IMG/VR virus record: IMGVR_UViG_3300023174_003189
Coordinates: 1-55,899 of that record
Direction: 5' to 3' (one strand)
DNA from: a virus
Length of the DNA stretch: 55,899 bases
Part shown: positions 22,104 to 28,858 of the stretch, in pieces
How the letters are laid out: the number at the start of each line of letters is the position of its first letter
How positions within the stretch are numbered: the stretch's first letter is position 1
Program-made: the position numbers and the translations under genes
The notes under the pieces: generated by a model
The model's database searches: none
The model's input: the letters and a program-made list of their open reading frames with translations, nothing else
What the model was told of the DNA's origin: nothing

Positions 22104-23170
22104 GCTTGTTCAGTATTCAAGGCTTCCACATAAAGTTCTCGCAGAATGTTTTTCAATCGGTCATTATCAATACTTTCTTCTTGAATGGTATCGACATACT
22201 TGTTTAAAATAGTTAAAGTATCTTCTGCTTGATCAATCATATCATCTTCAAGACCTTCTGTCAAGTCAGTAAAGTCCTCAGCAATGGTAATATCGATTGG
22301 ATTCACATCATATAATTTGGCCATAAACTTATCAAATAGATGTGGATTCGTTTTGTTGACCACCACCACTTTCACATATGTGTTGGTATATTTTGTTAAA
22401 TCTTTATTAATAACTTCTGTGATCGTTTCTTCTTTATCATCATAAACTATTTTGTGAAACATTACATTTGGATTTTTTACGAAAGTAAGGTCACGGCTGA
22501 CAAGGTCAAAAATATGAAAACCTCTAGGGTCATTATAATCTTGCCAAGTAAGTTCATAGGGGTTTCCGAGATAATGTATACCGTCAGCTGAGCTCCGATG
22601 ATGATAGTGACCGCTAAAAGTAATATCAAACTTTCTGAATAATTCACGACTTAATCCTTCCTGGCTTGGCATACCACGGTACATCGCAAAGCCTTGAATC
22701 TCAAAATGTCCCATACATATATCTGCTTTGGTATTGTTGAGTTCATTTAAACTATCTGTATAATTTTCTGGACAAATCCAAGGCATCATACAAACTTCTG
22801 TTTCACCAACCATGATTGTGGTGGGTTTTGAAATTACCCGTATATTTGTATATTCTTGCAATAACAGGTCTACCGAATTGACATCATTAGTGTTCTTGAA
22901 ATAAGTATCATGGTTACCGGCCAACATATGAACTTGAATACCTTTGGCATATAACTTATCAAAAAACATTTCTCTTGAGCGTTTTAATGTGAAAAAGTTT
23001 ACATACTTTCTACGATCAAAAGTATCACCCAATATAAGAACAGTATTGATACCGTGTTCTTCAAGAGTTGGAAAAAAAGTATCACGATAGAATCGTTCAT
23101 AGTAATCTAAAAAATGTATTGAATCATTACGAGCACCAAAGTGCTGATCAGTTATAACTGCTACTTTCAT
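22100..23170 (-). CDS. 47: gp47 recombination nuclease subunit (Mre11-like)
   Basis: A 356-residue calcineurin-type nuclease. Phosphoesterase motifs: ITDQHFGARND (about 6-16), LGDTFDRRKYV (about 47-57), AGNHDTYF (about 83-90), MGHFEIQG and SGHYHHRS. T4 gp47 is 339 aa. Partner of gp46; the stop of 47 overlaps the 46 start as ATGA. Overlaps of four bases at both ends show one tightly coupled operon. Confidence 0.96.
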   Translation of the reverse strand: MKVAVITDQHFGARNDSIHFLDYYERFYRDTFFPTLEEHGINTVLILGDTFDRRKYVNFFTLKRSREMFFDKLYAKGIQVHMLAGNHDTYFKNTNDVNSVDLLLQEYTNIRVISKPTTIMVGETEVCMMPWICPENYTDSLNELNNTKADICMGHFEIQGFAMYRGMPSQEGLSRELFRKFDITFSGHYHHRSSADGIHYLGNPYELTWQDYNDPRGFHIFDLVSRDLTFVKNPNVMFHKIVYDDKEETITEVINKDLTKYTNTYVKVVVVNKTNPHLFDKFMAKLYDVNPIDITIAEDFTDLTEGLEDDMIDQAEDTLTILNKYVDTIQEESIDNDRLKNILRELYVEALNTEQA

Positions 23171-23586
23171 TGTTGAATACCTTCTACGCCAAATTTTTCT
23201 TTAGCCACTTCAATAGTTGCTGGATGAAAATGTTTACGGCAATCGAATTGTCGGCAAGATTTTGGTCGAATATCATAGATTGAACATTTGCCATCGATGA
23301 ACATTGAACAACCACCGGTTGGTGATTTCTTAAACATCGCCACCAAAGGACCAACATTTGGATTTTCCTGAAGTATATTTTTATCTGGCTGTATAAGACT
23401 TAACGGATAAAGTCCAGATGAAACTTCTTCAGGAGTTAAAAATGGAGTTAACACTTCACAACATTTGGTGCAAGTGCCACAAGGAACATCAGATATGGGG
23501 TCAGGACTATCAACCGATGTTAAATTGATATTAATAATTTTATATTTATTTTCTTTCAATGTCATCTTCTTCACATTTTTCACCAT
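23167..23586 (-). CDS. YkgJ-type Cys-cluster (zinc/iron-binding) protein
   Basis: A 139-residue protein with CGTCTKCCEVLTPFL (CxxCxxCC) and, later, GGCSMFIDGKCSIYDIRPKS followed by CRQFDC, the arrangement of the YkgJ/CxxCxxCC family, believed to bind a metal ion or Fe-S cluster. Function is not known for the family. It may be a client of the phage Fe-S assembly genes at 7881-8574, which is speculation. The start is uncertain: ATG 23586 gives a 41-base overlap with the fusion gene, ATG 23565 gives 20. Confidence 0.78.
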   Translation of the reverse strand: MVKNVKKMTLKENKYKIININLTSVDSPDPISDVPCGTCTKCCEVLTPFLTPEEVSSGLYPLSLIQPDKNILQENPNVGPLVAMFKKSPTGGCSMFIDGKCSIYDIRPKSCRQFDCRKHFHPATIEVAKEKFGVEGIQQ

Positions 23587-24325
23587 ATTGGATTTCTATA
23601 ATCTTCAATGGTTGGGTTTCATTATTTTTTAATTGATGCCACACACCGGTTGGTATGTTTACTGTATTGTGTTTGTAATAACTCTTTTCTGTATTTGAAG
23701 TTTGTCTTTCTTCAATTACTGTTGCCACACCTTCTACAATATGCCAATGTTCATTTCTATATTGATGTCTTTGCATCGTGAGTGATTGGCCAGGTTCAAC
23801 AACCAATTCTTTAACTTTGGTATTCGGTGTTTCATATAACACACGATAAAAACCCCAAGGCCTTTGTGTTTTAGGTGATTTCCATTCTTCGAGTAAAGAT
23901 GATGAAGAATTTAATTTTGTTTCTCCACCAACACCAAAAACAAATTCGATTCCTTCAACTGACATCTCTGGTATGTTTTCAACTGTTCTGTCGCCGCCAT
24001 TTGCAAATACAATGGTGCTACTTGGCCAAGTTTTCTTTACAGTATCAATTAATTTGATGGCACTATTGTCTGAATCGTCAAAGCTCACAACGTAGTCAAC
24101 GGCTTTCAGTTCTTTAATTATTCTAGAACGGTCGTGCCAATTCATAAATGCTCGACCTTTTTTGCGAATCAACCACTCATCACTATTGATACCAACAACA
24201 AGAATATCACCTAATGATTTGGCTTGATTTAGATAAGAGATGTGTCCTGAATGTAGAGGATCAAACCCTCCTGATACAACCACGACCTTAGTTACGGTCT
24301 GGTTTTCTGTGGTCAATGTTGTCAT
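23546..24325 (-). CDS. Cytidylyltransferase-like / cupin fusion protein
   Basis: A 259-residue two-domain protein. Residues about 13-150 are a nucleotidyltransferase of the HxGH class (SGGFDPLHSGHISYLNQAKS, NSDEWLIRKKGRAFM), resembling the RfaE/HldE adenylyltransferase or glycerol-3-phosphate cytidylyltransferase fold, although the C-terminal ISSTxxR motif is replaced by a degenerate SSSSLLEEW. Residues about 155-250 are a cupin (RPWGFYRVLYETPNTKVKEL, PGQSLTMQRHQYRNEHWHIV, PTGVWHQLKN), like the C-terminal cupin of mannose-6-phosphate isomerase/GDP-mannose pyrophosphorylase. It likely makes a nucleotide-activated sugar precursor. Confidence 0.85.
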   Translation of the reverse strand: MTTLTTENQTVTKVVVVSGGFDPLHSGHISYLNQAKSLGDILVVGINSDEWLIRKKGRAFMNWHDRSRIIKELKAVDYVVSFDDSDNSAIKLIDTVKKTWPSSTIVFANGGDRTVENIPEMSVEGIEFVFGVGGETKLNSSSSLLEEWKSPKTQRPWGFYRVLYETPNTKVKELVVEPGQSLTMQRHQYRNEHWHIVEGVATVIEERQTSNTEKSYYKHNTVNIPTGVWHQLKNNETQPLKIIEIQYGEKCEEDDIERK

Positions 24326-24446
24326 AATATTTAATTTCCAATATAGAATCTACGGGTTGTTTAATACCAAATACTGCAGCTTCATCAAACCTTTCAAACT
24401 CTTTTGATAAAACATAATCTTCTAACAAATAAGTCACCTTATACAT
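24288..24446 (-). CDS. Hypothetical 52-aa protein (tandem paralogue 2)
   Basis: ATG 24446 follows AGGAAATAAA, a good ribosome-binding site; stop at 24290-24288. The sequence MYKVTYLLEDYVLSKEFERF ... LEIKYYDNID resembles the next gene upstream (same MYK-V/L-TY start, EIK-F/Y-YD end), suggesting duplication. Overlaps the fusion-gene start by 38 bases. Function unknown. Confidence 0.62.
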   Translation of the reverse strand: MYKVTYLLEDYVLSKEFERFDEAAVFGIKQPVDSILEIKYYDNIDHRKPDRN

Positions 24447-24454
24447 TTTATTTC

Positions 24455-24628
24455 CTATATGTTTACTGTTGGTGTATTTGGATCATTCTCATCATAGAAT
24501 TTAATTTCAAATAAACACTCAGCAGAAATAGTTTTGGCAAAATCAAGAGATTCTCTATGAGTTTTAAACCACTTGAATAATAGAACATCTTTTTTATCCA
24601 CAGATGGATAATATGTAAGTTTATACAT
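24455..24628 (-). CDS. Hypothetical 57-aa protein (tandem paralogue 1)
   Basis: ATG 24628 follows AGGAGAGTAGTATA, a good ribosome-binding site placed in the end of gene 55; stop at 24457-24455. It reads MYKLTYYPSVDKKDVLLFKW, then FKTHRESLDFAKTISAECLF and EIKFYDEND. Likely beta-alpha-beta; no known domain. With the following gene it forms a tandem pair between gene 55 and the fusion gene. Confidence 0.65.
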   Translation of the reverse strand: MYKLTYYPSVDKKDVLLFKWFKTHRESLDFAKTISAECLFEIKFYDENDPNTPTVNI

Positions 24629-24632
24629 TATA

Positions 24633-25172
24633 CTACTCTCCTAAAAATTTTTCAATGCCTTTTGTTTTCTTTACCATTTGTTTTTTGGCTTTCTTTGTTT
24701 TTTCGTATGTACCAATAAACTCAGCAATATTGTCATAGAGTTCAAATTGTTTGGTGGTACCATCCTCAAACTCCATCATTTCCATTTCGTCTAGAATTCC
24801 CATTTGTTCTGTAGCTTTATACTTGACGTATGTTTGTTTCTTCTCTTTGCCGATTCTCCGTAAAAAGGCAAAGTAAATAACCTGTGTAAAATAAGCAAAC
24901 GGATTTTTCGATTTGGCTGGATCAAAGTTATCAAAATACTGTAGGCAGTTTTCAATACCATCTGATATCATCTCGTCACGATAGGTATAGTTAATGAAGT
25001 TTGGTTTGTGTGATAAACCCTCTGCTATCTTCATGAAACACTCACCTATGTAATTTGGAATAGCAGGTTTTTCTTTTTTTTCTTTCTTAGCTTTACTACA
25101 AGCTTCTTTGTAATCAACTAGTGCCTTTAAAAAATCACCGTTGTTTATATAATGTTTTTGTTTAGTCGCCAT
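24633..25172 (-). CDS. 55: Late-transcription sigma factor gp55
   Basis: A 179-residue protein (T4: 185) of the T4 late sigma family: NYIGECFMKIAEGLSHKPNF, INYTYRDEMISDGIENCLQY, FDPAKSKNPFAYFTQVIYFA and FLRRIGKEKKQ (sigma region 2-like). It directs RNA polymerase to TATAAATA promoters of virion genes. ATG 25172 chosen; a GTG at 25181 would add three residues. No clear Shine-Dalgarno; the upstream 60 bases contain the direct repeat at 25191-25208. Confidence 0.95.
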   Translation of the reverse strand: MATKQKHYINNGDFLKALVDYKEACSKAKKEKKEKPAIPNYIGECFMKIAEGLSHKPNFINYTYRDEMISDGIENCLQYFDNFDPAKSKNPFAYFTQVIYFAFLRRIGKEKKQTYVKYKATEQMGILDEMEMMEFEDGTTKQFELYDNIAEFIGTYEKTKKAKKQMVKKTKGIEKFLGE

Positions 25173-25190
25173 GTTTACCACATAATGTTA

Positions 25191-25208
25191 TTGACAATCG
25201 CTTGACAA
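25191..25208. repeat. 11-bp spaced direct repeat upstream of gene 55
   Basis: TTGACAA (25191-25197) and TTGACAA (25202-25208) repeat with an 11-base period, about one helical turn, in the 69 bases between the gene 55 ATG and the Sm-like gene. Could be an operator or activator site; too short to be sure. Confidence 0.4.
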
Positions 25209-25241
25209 GTGTGTAAAGTCGAGTATGTCCGGTTTTCAGAA

Positions 25242-25625
25242 TCAATGTATTACTGCTCCATCATAATTTAAATCTTCAAAGTCTTGTAATGCTTCTTGTA
25301 TTTCATCATCAGTCATATTTTCCACAAGTTTTTTTGCCTTTAAAAGGTCTTGAATCTTTTTCGTTGTGTTCAAATAATATTCACAGAATTCATCAGCAGG
25401 TTCTATTACACAGAGAATGTCATGTTTTTCTAAAATGATTTCATTTTTCTTGACTAATTGAATAGGCAACCAATGTCGCATTACGAGGCCAAGTTCATGA
25501 CCAGGACGTAATTCTAAACCAACTGACATTGGTTCGGTAATATCATATGCATTGATGCCGTTAGCTGTTAATTGACCAACAATATCTTCACCATTCTTTA
25601 ACCTGACTATTTTTATATTATCCAT
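25242..25625 (-). CDS. Sm-like beta-barrel protein next to uvsW
   Basis: A 127-residue protein: MDNIKIVRLKNGEDIVGQLT, YDITEPMSVGLEL, LGLVMRHWLPIQLVKKNEII and a C-terminal acidic helix (ENMTDDEIQEALQDFEDLNY). The K-I-V-R-L-K-x-G-E-D-x-x-G opening is the phage LSm-like pattern. It aligns by eye with the 6141-6455 product. Its start overlaps uvsW by eight bases. RNA binding is inferred from fold only. Confidence 0.72.
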   Translation of the reverse strand: MDNIKIVRLKNGEDIVGQLTANGINAYDITEPMSVGLELRPGHELGLVMRHWLPIQLVKKNEIILEKHDILCVIEPADEFCEYYLNTTKKIQDLLKAKKLVENMTDDEIQEALQDFEDLNYDGAVIH

Positions 25626-27108
25626 TTTTTAGTCCTATTTTGTATATTTTGAATGGGAACTTCTCCTCATTATATATCTTCGTTCTTTCCACGAAATGTT
25701 TTAGTGTATAATTCATATGTTTTTTGTATCTTAAATCATCGGAGATATCATATAATGTGGCTATATTTTTGCCTTCATTTTGCCTAAGACTTCGACCAAT
25801 ACTTTGTAACGTTCTAATTGAAGATTTAGTTGGCATTGCAAATATAATATTATGCAAATTTCTAATATTGATACCAGTGCTAAAAGTACCAAAAGAAGCG
25901 ACAACGATTGCATCTTGTTCTATCTCCATAATTTTTCTTATTTCTTCACGGTCTGTTGTATCAGTACCGCCATAAACAAAGAACACTTTTCTATTGCCAA
26001 GTTTCTCTGTTTGTCTTATCATATCATACAATATTTTACCATGCTTGTCAACCATTTGAAACAATACGAGAGTATTTTTACCTAAGCTAACTGCAAGATT
26101 TTTAATGAATTTATTTCTAGTTTCATGTGATATCAGATATTGAATTTCTTCTGAATAAGTATAGTCTTTTACCATCAAACATTCTTCATCGGTATGTTTT
26201 AACACTAGACACTTTATCTCAAAATTTGAGAGTTGTTGTTTATCAATTAACTCTTTGGTACTGATAACTTTCTTAACTGTGCCAAACAAACCTTCTAACA
26301 CTAGTTTATGTGTTTTGGTTCCATCCAATGTGCCTGTTAAACCAATTCGATATTTGGCATTAATACAAGAAGTTAGTATTGTTGTTAATGATTGTGCCTT
26401 GAATAAATGTGCTTCATCACCTATAATGTAATCAAACTGGTGAAAATATTCTTTTGGCATCTTATACAAAGATTGCCATGTAGAAATAGTCAAAGGTTTA
26501 TCTGTTTCTTTTTCTTTGCCTTGATAAATGCGGTGAACATTGGTCATTTCACCGTCATTGTAATCACCAAAATCAGAATACAATTGTTCAACCAAAGAAG
26601 TGGTTGGAACAATTACAAGGCCTTTGAGATTTTGATATTGGTGAAGTTGACGAAAGATTAGATAGATGATGAGAGATTTGCCAGATGCCGTTGGTGAAAC
26701 TAACAACGCTCGGCGTTTTTGCATGGCATGAATGTAAGCATTGATTTGGTGTTCTCTTACTTCAATTGGTTCACCACGAGAATGTATATCTAATGATTCA
26801 ATAAATTTTTTGGCATGGTAAACAGAATAATCATCTTCGATATCTGGTCTTGGATCACCATACTCAAATTGATATTGCCGTTCATTACAAAACTCCTCAA
26901 TGTAAGGCAAAAGTCCAAGATATATTTGATTCGTTTGTAAATTAAACATACGAATTTTTCCATCCCAAATTCGATTACGATAGGCAGGAACAAATTGGTA
27001 ACCCGGAACAAAAAATGTAAAAAACTCCGATAACTCTTTTGCGATATGTTTTTCACAAGTTATCTTGGCATACACCTCATCTTTTTTAGTTATAACTAAT
27101 TCATTCAT
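25618..27108 (-). CDS. uvsW: UvsW DNA/RNA helicase (SF2)
   Basis: A 496-residue SF2 helicase (T4 UvsW: 503). The N-terminal domain begins VITKKDEVYAKITCEKHIAK; Walker A is SPTASGKSLIIYL (about 136-148), the DEAH box GDEAHLF (about 230-236), motif III LTGTLDG and motif VI QSIGRSLRQNEG near 435. UvsW unwinds R-loops and branched recombination intermediates, ending origin-dependent replication. Adjacent to uvsY as expected for a recombination unit. Confidence 0.96.
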   Translation of the reverse strand: MNELVITKKDEVYAKITCEKHIAKELSEFFTFFVPGYQFVPAYRNRIWDGKIRMFNLQTNQIYLGLLPYIEEFCNERQYQFEYGDPRPDIEDDYSVYHAKKFIESLDIHSRGEPIEVREHQINAYIHAMQKRRALLVSPTASGKSLIIYLIFRQLHQYQNLKGLVIVPTTSLVEQLYSDFGDYNDGEMTNVHRIYQGKEKETDKPLTISTWQSLYKMPKEYFHQFDYIIGDEAHLFKAQSLTTILTSCINAKYRIGLTGTLDGTKTHKLVLEGLFGTVKKVISTKELIDKQQLSNFEIKCLVLKHTDEECLMVKDYTYSEEIQYLISHETRNKFIKNLAVSLGKNTLVLFQMVDKHGKILYDMIRQTEKLGNRKVFFVYGGTDTTDREEIRKIMEIEQDAIVVASFGTFSTGINIRNLHNIIFAMPTKSSIRTLQSIGRSLRQNEGKNIATLYDISDDLRYKKHMNYTLKHFVERTKIYNEEKFPFKIYKIGLKNG

Positions 27109-27743
27109 TCTTTTTTATCAAATTGGTAGAACCATGAATCAGGAGTGCCAACACTCCACTTCGATACATTTTCTACTGAATAAACCTCTGTTGGTATTTT
27201 AAAATCAGGTGTTTTGACCACTGGTGGTACCAATGATACATCATACCATAGGCACCGATTATTTGGTTGACAGGCAAATTGACCATTATCAAGTTGAATA
27301 AAGTTATATGATTTGTGTTCTTGCACACCTTCTGAGAAACTGGTGTCAATACGATTGAAGTCTGGTGCCGCAAAATCAATTGTAAAAAGATATTTGCCAA
27401 AGTGAAACTGTTTGTCTTTGCCAAAATACTTTACTTTAAGACCACGTAGATTGGACTTTTCAATTACTGCCATATCATATGAGAGGCAATCCCAAATTTG
27501 TAGATTATCTAATGGCAGGTATTCTTCTACTGGTTTCCAAACATAGGCAGAAATTGGTAGTTTGTCAAATAATGCACCATAATCGGTCAACATACATTCG
27601 ATACGAAATGCCTGACCTTTGATTGCTTTGGCAGTCATCCATACACATGGTTCTAATTCACCATGACCTTTTTCATTGTTGTAAAGAAACTCTTTACGAA
27701 CAAAACATTTAACTGGTGGTATGTTTGCAACTAAGAATGCCAT
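27105..27743 (-). CDS. Conserved hypothetical protein between uvsY and uvsW, 212 aa
   Basis: Starts at ATG 27743, sharing TAATG with the uvsY stop; the frame is open to 27794 but that part overlaps uvsY. Rich in aromatics and beta-type patterns (AFLVANIPPVKCFVRKEFLY, ISAYVWKPVEEYLPLDNLQI, CLWYDVSLVPP). Such a protein is found at this place in other marine T4-like phages; function unknown. No membrane segment or catalytic motif visible. Confidence 0.75.
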   Translation of the reverse strand: MAFLVANIPPVKCFVRKEFLYNNEKGHGELEPCVWMTAKAIKGQAFRIECMLTDYGALFDKLPISAYVWKPVEEYLPLDNLQIWDCLSYDMAVIEKSNLRGLKVKYFGKDKQFHFGKYLFTIDFAAPDFNRIDTSFSEGVQEHKSYNFIQLDNGQFACQPNNRCLWYDVSLVPPVVKTPDFKIPTEVYSVENVSKWSVGTPDSWFYQFDKKE

Positions 27744-28177
27744 TATTGTCCGCCTATAAATTTTTCCCAAGAGATAAAATCTCTCAGTTGCCATGTTCTT
27801 TGTTTTAATTCATTGAGTATAGATTCTAAAACCGATACACATTCTTCGTGGTATACTTTTTTTTCTAACATCTTAATCAAATCATTATCACCTTCCAAAT
27901 AAGCATTGATGTCCGACTTTAACACGAAAGAGAATGGTTGCCATCCATTGGCATCTAGTTCTTCTTGGCTCATACGACCAGAATAGTATTCTATTTTTAT
28001 TTTACGCACTCGTAGGTAATCAAAATGTGCCTTTTTAGAAGCAATTTTATGTTTGGTAAGTATGGAAAGATATTGGTTGTGTAGTTTCGGAATTTTCAAC
28101 AGTTCTTTACCAGGTTCCGTTTGGTCAATTTCTGTATCTTTTTCCCACAGTTTTAAAATTTGTTCAAGGTTTTCCAT
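27743..28177 (-). CDS. uvsY: UvsY recombination mediator
   Basis: A 144-residue mostly helical protein (T4: 137): LEQILKLWEKDTEIDQTEPG, KKAHFDYLRVRKIKIEYYSG and the end KQRTWQLRDFISWEKFI match the UvsY family (YYSGR plus a C-terminal helical hexamerisation region). It helps UvsX displace the ssDNA-binding protein. First gene after the sigma70-type promoter at 28207-28235. Confidence 0.9.
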   Translation of the reverse strand: MENLEQILKLWEKDTEIDQTEPGKELLKIPKLHNQYLSILTKHKIASKKAHFDYLRVRKIKIEYYSGRMSQEELDANGWQPFSFVLKSDINAYLEGDNDLIKMLEKKVYHEECVSVLESILNELKQRTWQLRDFISWEKFIGGQ

Positions 28178-28206
28178 AATAAATTCAAAAAGGTTTATAA
28201 AACTAT

Positions 28207-28235
28207 AGTATACTACACTATTGGTTTATTGTCAA
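28207..28235 (-). promoter_or_regulatory. sigma70-type promoter for uvsY-uvsW
   Basis: Minus strand TTGACA (28235-28230), 17-base spacer, TATACT (28212-28207). It points at uvsY (ATG 28177) and probably drives uvsY, uvsW and the second Sm-like gene. Confidence 0.8.
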
Positions 28236-28243
28236 GCTATTGA

Positions 28244-28780
28244 TTAAATTTTTTCAAAGTCAAAATAATCAAATATAAAAACGGCATCGGCAGACATAAT
28301 ATCATCAGCCGATTGTTTGGTATCAAATGTGATATCCGATAAAGTGATTGGAAACATATTGTAAAACTTGACCCGGATGATTGGATTGTTTAAATTTGAC
28401 AATATGGTTAATGTGGCATCTGAATATTGCTGTTTAGTGGTAGACTTATTGTATTGGTTCTGTAGTGCTGTCAACCTATTCCTTTCAGAAAAACTGTCTG
28501 GAGATGCGATGGAGCGGAACCAAGAGTGTAATTGTTGCCATCCTATCAATCCTTCATCAAGTAAAAATGTAACACTAAACGGGTTGTAGGTGATCTTATT
28601 ACCAGGTGCGAATATGTCCAACATTGGAGTGTTGATTGGGGCCTGTCCTAGATTGATTCCTGGTAGGTTTACTAGTTGACAGAAATATTGGGTTGCTTTG
28701 CCAATGCGATCAAAACTCAACAGAAACTTTGTCGGTTGAAGTAGATTGGTGTTTTCGGGAGTTCTAGTTAATACAGTCAT
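28244..28780 (-). CDS. Tail-tube-fold protein (gp19/gp54-like paralogue)
   Basis: A 178-residue protein with the tail-tube fold pattern: FLLSFDRIGKATQYFCQLVN, LPGINLGQAPINTPMLD, PGNKITYNPFSVTFLLDEG, LIGWQQLHSWFRSI and IFDYFDFEKI at the end. T4 gp19 (tube) and gp54 (baseplate cap) share this fold; the true tube gp19 is at 35223-35765, so this is a paralogue, perhaps a baseplate tube initiator. It is separated from gene 23 by the terminator at 28798-28857 and from uvsY by the promoter above. A CCTAAATA at 28786-28793 might be a weak late promoter. Confidence 0.7.
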   Translation of the reverse strand: MTVLTRTPENTNLLQPTKFLLSFDRIGKATQYFCQLVNLPGINLGQAPINTPMLDIFAPGNKITYNPFSVTFLLDEGLIGWQQLHSWFRSIASPDSFSERNRLTALQNQYNKSTTKQQYSDATLTILSNLNNPIIRVKFYNMFPITLSDITFDTKQSADDIMSADAVFIFDYFDFEKI

Positions 28781-28797
28781 ACGTCTATTTAGGTCAT

Positions 28798-28857
28798 AAA
28801 AAAAGAGACCTCCGTGTGGGAGGTCTCTTTAAAGGTCACTCTTGTTGGTGACTTTTT
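28798..28857 (-). terminator. Tandem hairpins/intrinsic terminator after gene 23
   Basis: A 12-bp stem AAAGAGACCTCC/GGAGGTCTCTTT with a five-base loop (28802-28830) is followed on the minus strand by seven T, a textbook terminator. A second hairpin, AAAGGTCAC/GTGACTTTT (about 28831-28857), lies between it and the gene 23 stop, so the mRNA ends in two stacked hairpins that could also protect the abundant capsid transcript. Confidence 0.88.
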
Positions 28858-28858
28858 A

